NCBI GenBank assembly: GCA_900543615.1
Contig: UQSC01000021.1
Span: 1 to 21,732, forward strand
From: an uncultured Collinsella sp.
GTDB taxonomy: Bacteria > Actinomycetota > Coriobacteriia > Coriobacteriales > Coriobacteriaceae
Length of the DNA: 21,732 nt
Direction of reading: 5' to 3'
Part shown: positions 13,853 through 21,699 of the stretch, piece after piece
Layout: each line of letters opens with the position of its first letter
Position numbering within the stretch: the first letter of the stretch is position 1
The notes under the pieces: generated by a model
Told to the model about the DNA's origin: nothing
Seen by the model: the letters and a program-made list of their open reading frames with translations, nothing else
Databases searched by the model: none
Program-made: the position numbers and the translations under genes

Positions 13853-15214
13853 TTGTCTCGACTGAACAAAGGGGCCGCGGAGCAGCGTTTTCCACTGCCC
13901 TCGATGCTCCAAAAGCTGGCCTGTGCCCTGGCTGTGGCGCTCGCCCTGGTATGCGCGGGGGCCTGCGTGCCCACGACCGCCCAGGCGCTTGAGACCGCAA
14001 AGATTACCGCCCGACCCAACACCGGTTCGGGCAGCGATGTGGTCGGCGGCACCGAGACGCGCATCACTTGGGAAGTTCAGGCCGATGCCGACGAGGAGCT
14101 GAGCGGTCTTTCGCTGACGTTTGTCGACGGTACGACGTTTGGTACCGATGACACTCGATTGACGATGCTCTCGGGCGAGGACCTCATGGATCGTACGCCC
14201 ATGAAGCCCACGTGCAAGGCTGACGGCCAGACGCTCAAGATTGACTTTGGTGAGACGGCGCCTGCCGGCGGCTATTTCCGCGTCGAGGTTTACGGCGTGA
14301 CCTTCCCCGTCGAGGGCGGCGATGAGGCCTTTAGCGGCACCTGCACTTTGGCCGATGGCTCGACCAAGAAGATCTCCAAGATTCCTTCCGTCGAGATTAA
14401 GGGCGTGACGGCATTCGATAACTTCCTGGCCGACCTTAAGGAGCAGCCGTGGGTCGAGGCGTGGAACTCCAATATGTTCCTGCGCCTGTTCCTGAACCCG
14501 GTCATTTTGGTCCAGAGCCTGCCGATCGTCTTCAAGGGCTTCCTCATGTCGCTTTCGATCGTGCTTGTGGCGTTTCCGCTGGCAATTCCCTTCGGTTTCG
14601 CCCTGTCGCTCATGCGCATCTCCAAGTCGCGCATCCTGCGCTGCCTCGCTGGCATCTACGTGAATATCATTCGCGGTACGCCGGCGTTCCTGCAGATCTA
14701 TATCGCGTTCTTCGGTCTGCCGTTGGCCGGCGTCAAGGTTGATGACTACGTGCTCGGCGTCATCGTCATGGCCATGAATTCGTCTGCCTATCTGTGTGAG
14801 ATCTTCCGCGCCGGTATTCAATCGATCCCCAAGGGCCAAAACGAGGCTGCTCGCTCTCTGGGCATGAATGCCTTCCAGACGCTGCTCTACGTTATGATTC
14901 CGCAGACGTTCCGCAATGTTTTGCCTACGCTGACCAGCGAGTTTATCTTGCTTTACAAGGATACGTCGCTGCTTGCCGCCGTGGGTGTGGTCGAGATCGT
15001 CATGAACGCCCGTACCATCGTGGCCACGACGGGCTCCATTACACCGTACGTGGTTGCCGCCCTGTTCTATCTGGTCATCACCCTGCCGCTCGCTCGCTTG
15101 GTGAGCGGTCTTGAGGCGAGGCTTTTGGGCACGACCGAGACCAAGAAGAAGCGTCCCGCCAAGAGCGCCGGACAGGTTGTCGCGACGCCCGCCGATCACA
15201 TCGCCGGTCTGTAA
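13853..15214 (+). CDS. Amino-acid ABC transporter permease with N-terminal extracytoplasmic domain
   Basis: The 453-residue protein is about twice the size of a HisM/GlnP-type permease. It begins with a signal-peptide-like stretch (about 18-45, ending TTAQA). Residues 48-185 form a soluble, strand-rich, Gly/Thr/Asp-rich region (ITWEVQADADEELSGLSLTF, GYFRVEVYGVTFP) that does not look like a substrate-binding domain. Residues about 205-440 are the membrane permease, with several helices and the cytoplasmic EAA loop (FRAGIQSIPKGQNEAARSLG), which contacts the ATPase. The start is TTG 13853, five bases after AGGAG (13843-13847); ATG 13904 is a weaker alternative. The ATPase gene follows after 12 nt. 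Confidence 0.9.
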   Translation: MSRLNKGAAEQRFPLPSMLQKLACALAVALALVCAGACVPTTAQALETAKITARPNTGSGSDVVGGTETRITWEVQADADEELSGLSLTFVDGTTFGTDDTRLTMLSGEDLMDRTPMKPTCKADGQTLKIDFGETAPAGGYFRVEVYGVTFPVEGGDEAFSGTCTLADGSTKKISKIPSVEIKGVTAFDNFLADLKEQPWVEAWNSNMFLRLFLNPVILVQSLPIVFKGFLMSLSIVLVAFPLAIPFGFALSLMRISKSRILRCLAGIYVNIIRGTPAFLQIYIAFFGLPLAGVKVDDYVLGVIVMAMNSSAYLCEIFRAGIQSIPKGQNEAARSLGMNAFQTLLYVMIPQTFRNVLPTLTSEFILLYKDTSLLAAVGVVEIVMNARTIVATTGSITPYVVAALFYLVITLPLARLVSGLEARLLGTTETKKKRPAKSAGQVVATPADHIAGL

Positions 15215-15226
15215 GGAGGTCCTATC

Positions 15227-15979
<753 letters not shown>

Positions 15980-16004
15980 CCGCTTTATATGACTGACATA
16001 GCAG

Positions 16005-16040
16005 AAAACGGGAGCCGGATGTGATCCGGCTCCCGTTTTT
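16005..16040. terminator. Bidirectional intrinsic terminator
   Basis: A perfect 16-bp stem (16005-16020 with 16024-16039) and a GTG loop is bounded by AAAA on the left and TTTTT on the right, so it ends both the ABC operon (+) and the convergent flavodoxin operon (-). Confidence 0.95.
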
Positions 16041-16096
16041 GTTGGGACGCGAATGTGTTTTGTTGCAATGCGCGTTGCGGGCGGAGCTCATTGCCG

Positions 16097-16516
16097 CTAG
16101 GCGAGCTCGGCTCCAAGGGCGCGGCAGGCCGCTTCGCTCTCATCATCGGGGGCGTCGTAGCAGATGACGGAATCGACGACGTTGACGCCCTCCTCGTCGG
16201 CGTCCGCCTTCCAGTTGTCCATCCATTCGCCCTCGGCCCACGAATAAGAGCCAAAGAGGACGACCTTCTTGTCGCCGAGGGTCTCCTTGACCTCATCCCA
16301 CATGGGCTGGAACTCATCATATTCAAGCTCCTCGGAACCCATGGCGGGGCAGCCGAAGGCGATAGCGTCATAGCCAGCGGCCTTGTCTGCGGAGAAGTCG
16401 GCGCAGGAGATGACCTCTGCCTCGGCGCCGGCATCGGTTGCACCTTCGGCAACGAGGTTTGCCATGGCCTCGGTGTTGCCCGTGCCGCTCCAGTAGACGA
16501 CGGCGATCTTGCTCAT
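16097..16516 (-). CDS. Flavodoxin
   Basis: This 139-residue FMN protein carries low-potential electrons in the cytoplasm and often replaces ferredoxin when iron is short. The FMN phosphate loop is WSGTGNTEAMA (residues 9-19), followed by CPAMGSEELEYDEF and GSYSWAEGEWM, the isoalloxazine-contacting loops of short-chain flavodoxins. The ATG at 16516 has AAAGGA six bases upstream. It lies 46 nt downstream of the DUF3793 gene on the same strand and probably shares its promoter, which carries an iron-box-like palindrome. Confidence 0.95.
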   Translation of the reverse strand: MSKIAVVYWSGTGNTEAMANLVAEGATDAGAEAEVISCADFSADKAAGYDAIAFGCPAMGSEELEYDEFQPMWDEVKETLGDKKVVLFGSYSWAEGEWMDNWKADADEEGVNVVDSVICYDAPDDESEAACRALGAELA

Positions 16517-16562
16517 GTTGAGTCCTTTCAGTTGTGCGGCAGGTTGCCACGGCTTCTATGTT

Positions 16563-17267
16563 CTATCGGGTTGCCTGGGCAAGTTGCGCCAAGCTGTAGC
16601 CCTGCTGATAGACAAAGGTGAAGTATTGGGTGCAGGCGCGGTAGGCATCAAACGTCGCAAGTGCCTGCTCGACATTTGCGTAGACCTTCCAGGCCCCAAA
16701 GACCTTATAGTTCTCGCCGCGCTGGACGATAAACTCGTGCACGTCGTCGTAGGGATATCCTAGGAAGTAGCCTATTTCGTGCGGAAACTCGCAGGTGCAG
16801 TCGTTGCTGCAGCTAGCTTGCTGGGGTAGTGCGCATCGAGTCTGGCTACAGGCGCATTCCGCGACGTTATTACTCGCGAGCGTGATGCGTGATGCCAAAT
16901 GCACAAGGCATGTCGAAAGGTCTCTCGTGTCGTAGCCTTCCGAGGCGAGCGCCGTTTTGGCGCGAGGGTCCGCGAAATAGGTGGTGAGGCTTTTGGCTCG
17001 GTACACGTACACGAGCGCTCCGCAGGGCCGCCAGACCAAAACACTCAGGTGGATGCCAAGCGGGTCAAGCTCGCGGTTGCACTGGGCGATAACGTTGAGC
17101 AGGCGTGCTCGGCGTTCTGCGATGGTTTCTGTTGCGGTCGAGCCGTCCCCGTGGGCGTAGGTGCCTGGATAGGTAAAGAGCGATGCCGGCTTGATGCCCG
17201 CGAGCGTGGGGGAGCAGTTGCGCACGACTGCTGCCTGAAACGTTGGGATGTCTATGGTTCGAGTCAC
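16563..17267 (-). CDS. DUF3793-family protein with cysteine-rich insertion
   Basis: The 234-residue protein matches the DUF3793 pattern: CSPTLAGIKPASLFTY near the N-terminus, LVYVYR (85-90), and FPHEIGYFLGYPYDDVHEFI (161-180) followed by NYKVFGAWKVY. The function of the family is unknown; it often appears beside flavodoxin and iron-uptake genes, as here. Just before FPHEIG is a segment with six cysteines in 22 residues (Cys138, 140, 145, 153, 157, 159), which I do not expect in the family and which could bind a metal or cluster. The start is GTG 17267 with AAGGAG four bases upstream. No signal peptide or membrane segment is visible. Confidence 0.85.
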   Translation of the reverse strand: MTRTIDIPTFQAAVVRNCSPTLAGIKPASLFTYPGTYAHGDGSTATETIAERRARLLNVIAQCNRELDPLGIHLSVLVWRPCGALVYVYRAKSLTTYFADPRAKTALASEGYDTRDLSTCLVHLASRITLASNNVAECACSQTRCALPQQASCSNDCTCEFPHEIGYFLGYPYDDVHEFIVQRGENYKVFGAWKVYANVEQALATFDAYRACTQYFTFVYQQGYSLAQLAQATR

Positions 17268-17290
17268 GTCGCTCCTTACGGATCTAAACT

Positions 17291-17306
17291 GTTAGCCTAG
17301 GAAAAC
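17291..17306. promoter_or_regulatory. DtxR/IdeR-like palindrome at the DUF3793-flavodoxin start point
   Basis: GTTAGCCTAGGAAAAC follows the symmetric pattern GTTnnCCTAGGnnAAC. It contains GTTAGCCTA, the centre of the IdeR/DtxR iron-box consensus. It begins at the edge of the predicted -10 and covers the expected start point, a position suited to repression. AGGAAAACTTA (17299-17309) recurs as AGGAAAACTAA at 17350-17360. Confidence 0.45.
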
Positions 17307-17333
17307 TTATACACGAAAGTAAGCCATGGTCAA
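17306..17333 (-). promoter_or_regulatory. Predicted promoter of the DUF3793-flavodoxin operon
   Basis: On the minus strand TTGACC (17328-17333) and TATAAG (17306-17311) are separated by 16 bp. The start point falls near 17299, about 30 nt before the GTG start codon and within the palindrome at 17291-17306. Confidence 0.6.
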
Positions 17334-17397
17334 CAAAAAAAGTTTGAAGAGGAAAACTAATTGACCGAACGGACATGATTTTGGGTTAAGATGGGGA

Positions 17398-17412
17398 CAC
17401 CCCATGGGGGTA
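17398..17412. promoter_or_regulatory. CsoR-like operator upstream of the HMA protein
   Basis: ACACCCCATGGGGGTAT contains the perfect 10-bp palindrome CCCCATGGGG (17400-17409); read on the other strand it is ATACCCCCATGGGGTGT, close to the C-tract/G-tract operators bound by CsoR-type copper repressors. It sits about 30 nt before the start codon of a copper-chaperone-like gene, just after a TAAGAT (17387-17392) that could be the -10. Confidence 0.5.
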
Positions 17413-17441
17413 TCTAGATAGTGCTACTGAAAGGGGAACGC

Positions 17442-17825
17442 ATGAGTGACTTGCTCAACCCTGCGAATCTCATCGTGCTGACCGTCATTGCCGTCGGCAT
17501 GTTTTTTGGACTGCGTCGCATTGCCGCTTCGACACACGGGAAGAGTTGCTGCAGCGATGGTGCGAGCGGCAAGAAGGCCAAAAAGGTTGTGGTGGCAGAC
17601 ACCGACGAGTCCCACTACCCCTATCGTGAGGAACTTCTTATCGGCGGCATGAGTTGCGACGGCTGCGCCCGGAATGTGACGAATGCCCTCAATGCGCTTG
17701 ATGGCGTGTGGGCTACGGTAACGTACGCGGACCACACGGCACGCGTGCGCTCGAAGCGCCCGGTTGATCGCGACACACTCGAGACGGCAGTGAGGGGTGC
17801 GGGCTATTACGTTATGAAAATGTAG
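17442..17825 (+). CDS. Membrane-anchored heavy-metal-associated (HMA) domain protein
   Basis: The 127-residue protein has one N-terminal membrane helix (about 8-25), a short Cys/Lys-rich segment (HGKSCCSDGASGKKAKK, Cys36-Cys37) and a C-terminal HMA domain (about 60-127) with GMSCDGC, whose Cys72 and Cys75 bind Cu(I) or a similar soft metal. The first 48 residues resemble the small FeoB-associated Cys-rich membrane proteins, so this may be a fusion of that module with a copper-chaperone domain. The ATG 17442 has AAAGGGGA just upstream. No P-type ATPase or CsoR gene is in the window, so the partner is unknown. Confidence 0.85.
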   Translation: MSDLLNPANLIVLTVIAVGMFFGLRRIAASTHGKSCCSDGASGKKAKKVVVADTDESHYPYREELLIGGMSCDGCARNVTNALNALDGVWATVTYADHTARVRSKRPVDRDTLETAVRGAGYYVMKM

Positions 17826-17991
17826 GCGTTGCCCTCTCCGGTGGGTACCAGCCTCCTGCCCATTGTGACTATCGGCATCCAAAAATTTGCGCAAAAATAA
17901 CCTTTAGATGCGGCAAAAGTGGAGTTTGGTGACGGTTTGCGCGGAATTCGCTACCAATCGAGCATCTATGAACCCGTCCAAAAAATTACAG

Positions 17992-18007
17992 GTGTATATT
18001 TATACAC
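17992..18007. promoter_or_regulatory. Perfect operator-like palindrome upstream of the surface protein
   Basis: GTGTATA-TT-TATACAC is a perfect 7-bp inverted repeat with a 2-bp spacer, 90 bp before the start codon of the LPXTG-like protein. The AT-rich centre could also contain a -10 hexamer (TATATT, 17995-18000). It is typical of a dimeric repressor site; the regulator is unknown. Further upstream in this 272-bp gap TTTGCGC occurs twice (17886 and 17936), once as the palindrome TTTGCGCAAA. Confidence 0.4.
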
Positions 18008-18097
18008 TGATTATTGCTGTGCTCAGATTGCAATTAACCGTGGACAGAAATGAAGAATGCTAAAACTGGGCTTTAGGACAGGGGAGGCTATAACCTT

Positions 18098-20650
18098 ATG
18101 AGACGAGTGGGAACACTTGGCTTGGTGGCAGCGCTTGCCGCTATCTTGGTATCGCCGCTGCCGGCGCACGCCGAAGACGCATCGGGTGCCGTTACCTACA
18201 ATGCGGGAAATGGGTATTCCTTTGAGAAGCTCTCGCATCCTACGGTAGGAACGTCGCAGCCGGATGGCATCGTCGACTACCAGGGTAACGGTGCCGTTGC
18301 CGTTCCGGGCGCCGATGGTAATACGGCCAACAACGAAGGCGATCGCGGCCAGAGCTACACTTGGGCGGCTGCGAGCTATGGTGACTGGCTTTATGTGGGC
18401 ACCTGCTATGCGGCGATGGGCAACACGCTGACGCTCATGAACAGCACGCTGGGCGATTCCTTTGATGTCGAAACCATGCGCCTGACGCTGGAGGCCATGT
18501 TTAACGGTACCTTCTTCTATGGACAGCAGAAGGAGGACGGCACGGCCGACAAGGACAGCGGCGGCATCTTGGTCAAGATCAATACCAAGACCGGTGAGAC
18601 CAAGCTGCTACTCTCTGAATCGCTCAACGGCTTCGCTCCTTTGTTCCGCAATGCCGTGAGCTATAAGGGTAAGCTCTATTTCTGCGGCAGCGTCAGGACC
18701 AATGACGGCAAAGGCGGCCTGCCTGCTGTATACGAGATCGATCCTAAGACGGATGAGTACAAAGTTGTCTATCAGGGCCTTTCGAGCATGCAGGATTACG
18801 GTGCTGCCTACAAGCAGGGCATTTCTACCGGTATCCGCGGCATGTGCGTCCATGATGGCCAGCTCGTCATCAGTAATGTGGGTAAAGACGCGAACGGTAA
18901 TTTTGTGTCGACAATCCTGACGTCGTCTGACCCCTCGAAGGGCCAGGACAGCTTCACCGAGATTGCCAACTCGGAGACGCTGTTTGGCTATCCGGCGATT
19001 CGCTATCAGGACAGCATCTACGGCGGCGCCATTTGGGATATGGTCTCGTACAATGGCCATCTCTATGCGACCATCTGCACCGGTACGCCCGAGAACGCTC
19101 CCGATGATAATTCCATGCAGTCGTTTGCCATGGTCCGTGGCGACAAGAATGCCGACGGCAGCTATTCGTGGACTCCCATTGTCGGCGATCAGAAGACGGA
19201 CGGTGCAAAGTACTGCTTTGGCATCGATCCTGCCCGTACCCGTTCTGGCGCTGCCAACCTCATCGTCTACAACGACTACCTCTATATCGGTGAATACAAC
19301 GACGAGGAGATTGCCCTCGAGCGCATCCTGTTCAACAAATCCAACACCGAAGAGGGCGGCAAGAGCAGCATGGGTGGCGTTGACTGCTCGTTTGTGAATG
19401 CCAATCTTGAGCAGTCGGTTAACATCTATCGCATGGACAAGGACGAGAACATGGAGCTCGTCGTTGGCGATCGCACCGACATGTTCCCCGAGGGCGGTAT
19501 TTCCGGCCTGACTTCGGGCTTTGGCCGAAACGAGAACCAGTACATTTGGCGCATGCAGAAGTTCGACGGCAAGCTGTATATCGGTACCTTTGATACCGCG
19601 AGCCTGCTTGAGCCGATCGGCCAGTTCTCCAATGGCGACATTATCGATATGACGCCCGAGGAGTGGGACTCTCAGGTTCAGCGCCTTAGGGACCTGCTCG
19701 ATCACCTGCTCGACAAGAAATCGCCTGACGACCCCATCGTTCCCGTGAACACGCTTGCGGACGATGATTCAAACGAGGCCGCCGAGGTCGATGATTCGAA
19801 CGAAGCTGCTGAGGTTGATGATTCAAACAAGGCCGTCGATGTCGATGACGAGAAGACCGAGGTTGCTAAGGGCTTTGGCGATCTGAGCGATGCGCTGGAG
19901 GATGCCGCGGGCGGTCTTTGCGATCAGGCCGCGACGATGTCCCAGGACTTTGAGGACGACGCCGCTTATGTCCAGAAGATCGATGGCGAGATCGCGTACT
20001 TCAAGTCCTTTGCCGACCAGTATCAGGACATGCTCGATAGCTATGAGAGCCTTAAGCAGCAGTACGAGGATGCCTATGGCACCGAGCTGCCGAGCGATAT
20101 TCAGGATGCGCTCGATAAGCTGCTGAGCGAGGAGAACCTCAAGAAGTTGCAGAGTGTCCTTACGTGCATGTGTTACCTGCGCGATGCCGAGCGCGGCTTT
20201 GATATGTATGTGACCGAGGACGGCGTGAACTTTACGACGCTGACGACCAATGGCTTTAACGATCCGTATAACCATGGTCTGCGCACCTTTGCGGTGACCA
20301 ACCAGGGTCTGTGCCTTGGTACCGCCAACCCGTTCTATGGTTGCCAGGTCTGGATCCAGCGCAAGGAGAATTCGGAGAATCCGGTTGATCCCGGTACTCC
20401 GGATCCGACGGAACCCACCGATCCTTCGCAGCCGGGTGGCGGCGATCAGCCTGGCGGCAGCCAGACGGGTGGCAACGACCAGTCGAGCAGCACCACGACC
20501 ACCGTCACGACGACCGCTAAGAAGACTCCGAAGGACGGCTCGCTGCCTCGCGCTGGCGACTCGACCTTCACGCTGGTCTTGGGATTGCTGGTTGCAGCTG
20601 CCGCAGTGCTTGGCATTGCTCTCGTCTTGCGCAAGCGTTCTCGTCGCTAG
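18098..20650 (+). CDS. Large sortase-anchored surface protein with beta-propeller-like repeats
   Basis: The 850-residue protein has a signal peptide (cleavage near AHA-ED, residue 25) and a C-terminal cell-wall sorting signal: LPRAGD (816-821), a hydrophobic helix and the basic tail RKRSRR. LPRAG departs from LPXTG by Ala for Thr. Between them, strands of the type GDWLYVGT, KGKLYFCGS, DGQLVISN, NGHLYATIC, NDYLYIGEY and DGKLYIGTFD recur at propeller-blade spacing, suggesting a beta-propeller. An insertion (about 530-705) holds three tandem 9-residue DDSNEAAEV-like repeats (556-582) and a helical, coiled-coil-like part, before a last blade-like segment. A Pro/Gly/Thr-rich wall-spanning stretch precedes the anchor. 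GGGGAGG (18081-18087) is the ribosome site. The ligand or substrate is unknown; an adhesin or glycan-binding role is only a guess. Confidence 0.88.
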   Translation: MRRVGTLGLVAALAAILVSPLPAHAEDASGAVTYNAGNGYSFEKLSHPTVGTSQPDGIVDYQGNGAVAVPGADGNTANNEGDRGQSYTWAAASYGDWLYVGTCYAAMGNTLTLMNSTLGDSFDVETMRLTLEAMFNGTFFYGQQKEDGTADKDSGGILVKINTKTGETKLLLSESLNGFAPLFRNAVSYKGKLYFCGSVRTNDGKGGLPAVYEIDPKTDEYKVVYQGLSSMQDYGAAYKQGISTGIRGMCVHDGQLVISNVGKDANGNFVSTILTSSDPSKGQDSFTEIANSETLFGYPAIRYQDSIYGGAIWDMVSYNGHLYATICTGTPENAPDDNSMQSFAMVRGDKNADGSYSWTPIVGDQKTDGAKYCFGIDPARTRSGAANLIVYNDYLYIGEYNDEEIALERILFNKSNTEEGGKSSMGGVDCSFVNANLEQSVNIYRMDKDENMELVVGDRTDMFPEGGISGLTSGFGRNENQYIWRMQKFDGKLYIGTFDTASLLEPIGQFSNGDIIDMTPEEWDSQVQRLRDLLDHLLDKKSPDDPIVPVNTLADDDSNEAAEVDDSNEAAEVDDSNKAVDVDDEKTEVAKGFGDLSDALEDAAGGLCDQAATMSQDFEDDAAYVQKIDGEIAYFKSFADQYQDMLDSYESLKQQYEDAYGTELPSDIQDALDKLLSEENLKKLQSVLTCMCYLRDAERGFDMYVTEDGVNFTTLTTNGFNDPYNHGLRTFAVTNQGLCLGTANPFYGCQVWIQRKENSENPVDPGTPDPTEPTDPSQPGGGDQPGGSQTGGNDQSSSTTTTVTTTAKKTPKDGSLPRAGDSTFTLVLGLLVAAAAVLGIALVLRKRSRR
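19763..19843 (+). repeat. Three tandem 27-nt repeats inside the surface-protein gene
   Basis: Units 19763-19789, 19790-19816 and 19817-19843 encode DDSNEAAEV, DDSNEAAEV and DDSNKAVDV. The first two are identical as protein but differ at several silent positions, so the duplication is not very recent. Unit number could vary between strains without changing frame. Confidence 0.9.
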
Positions 20651-21072
20651 GCTCGTCCGCGTAGCTCAATGTCCTGGATATCGTCGAAGTTGATGGCGAT
20701 ATCCCTGAGTTTGAGCAGCTTGAATGCGGGTAACGCTTCGTCGAGAATGCCCGTGCGGCTACGATAGCCGTACGTATCGTAATAGGTGACGCGCACCAAG
20801 TCGCCGCGTTTGAGGCCCTCGAGCTTTTGCGAAAGCTCGAGGGCTTTTTCTTCCGTGAGCTCACGTTTTTGCTCGACGGTGATTTCCTGCTTGCGCACGA
20901 GTTCGTAGTATCCCGTGAGGGCGGCAAAGGGCATAAACTGTGCGGCGCGGTTGGCGCGCACGGTACCGTTGGCAGTGAGGTTGGGGTCGGCTGCGCGGCG
21001 TCTGCCCTCGGGGTCCGCCAGGCGCTCGAAGGCGGTCGGCGGGCGCATGGGCTGTTGTTTGGGTTTAGGCAC
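20647..21072 (-). CDS. YolD-like protein
   Basis: The 141-residue product fits the YolD-like family, small proteins usually encoded beside UmuC/ImuB-type Y-family polymerases. Family-like features are RAAQFMPFAALTGYYELVRK (about 40-59), a charged helix, and a beta-rich end (GDLVRVTYYDTYGYRSRTG...DIQDIEL). The start is GTG 21072, with TTGGAGG five bases upstream; a TTG at 21084 is inside that ribosome site. It overlaps the end of the polymerase gene by 8 nt, so the two are translationally coupled. Its TAG (20647-20649) overlaps the TAG of the convergent surface-protein gene (20648-20650) in the palindrome CTAG, leaving no room for a terminator. The biochemical role of the family is unclear. 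Confidence 0.82.
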   Translation of the reverse strand: MPKPKQQPMRPPTAFERLADPEGRRRAADPNLTANGTVRANRAAQFMPFAALTGYYELVRKQEITVEQKRELTEEKALELSQKLEGLKRGDLVRVTYYDTYGYRSRTGILDEALPAFKLLKLRDIAINFDDIQDIELRGRA

Positions 21073-21699
21073 GGTGTCCTCCAACTTGATCGTTGCGCTC
21101 GCGCGCGGTGGCGCCGGCGGTAAAGCTTAATCCCTTGACGAGCGCGTTCTTGCCGTACTTGCCTTTCACGGCCAGGACGGCGCGCGCCAGGTCGCGCTCG
21201 CGCTCATCGGCCTCGATATCGCTGAACAGATCGATGGTGGCAAATTCCTCGGGCACAAGATTGCTAAAGCCCAGGTTGATGCGCTTGACCGGTCGTTTGG
21301 GATCGACAGTCTGCGCCCAGAGCTCATCGAAATAGCCCATGATCTTCTTAAACGAATTGGTACGCTCGGGCAGCTTGCGCGAGGCGTTGGAGTGCGCAAA
21401 GAGCGCGGCATAGCCACCACGCGGTTTGCCACCATGCTCTCCCACAAAGATGCCATCGATTGCCTGCGCTTCGCGCACCAGGCGGCGCCGTTCGTCATCG
21501 CGCTGGACGGGCTTGGGAGCACGGGGCGCGAGCTCGGGGCCGGCGGTTGCGGTGGGTTCGATGCTCGACGTACTCGAGCGCAGGTGTCCGCATCCGTCCA
21601 CATATTGTGCAGTACCGCTGGCATCAAGCCTGCGTATGTCGGCGCGCTCGCTCGCGTAGCCCACAAAGAGCGAGATGCTGTCGCAGACCACGTGCTTAT
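21065..21699 (-). CDS. Y-family DNA polymerase (DinB/UmuC-like), C-terminal part, truncated by contig end
   Basis: The frame is open from the adapter junction to TAA 21065-21067, about 211 residues of the C-terminal half. The upstream-most residues KHVVCDSISLFVGYAS match the start of the little-finger domain of UmuC-type polymerases. Further on are RPVKRINLGFSNLVPEE, DLFSD and the conserved end KGKYGKNALVKGLSFTAGATARERNDQVGGHRA-type pattern (last segment). These enzymes perform error-prone bypass of damaged bases. The palm domain with catalytic Asp/Glu lies outside the window. A GTG at 21691 (V of KHVV) is not the true start because the conserved domain continues upstream of it. It forms a unit with the YolD-like gene. 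Confidence 0.88.

Noticed and set aside
17361..17392. MerR-type promoter (20-bp spacing of TTGACC and TAAGAT) before the HMA gene.
   Set aside because: The spacer has no dyad of the kind MerR-family regulators bind. The CsoR-like palindrome downstream is a better candidate.
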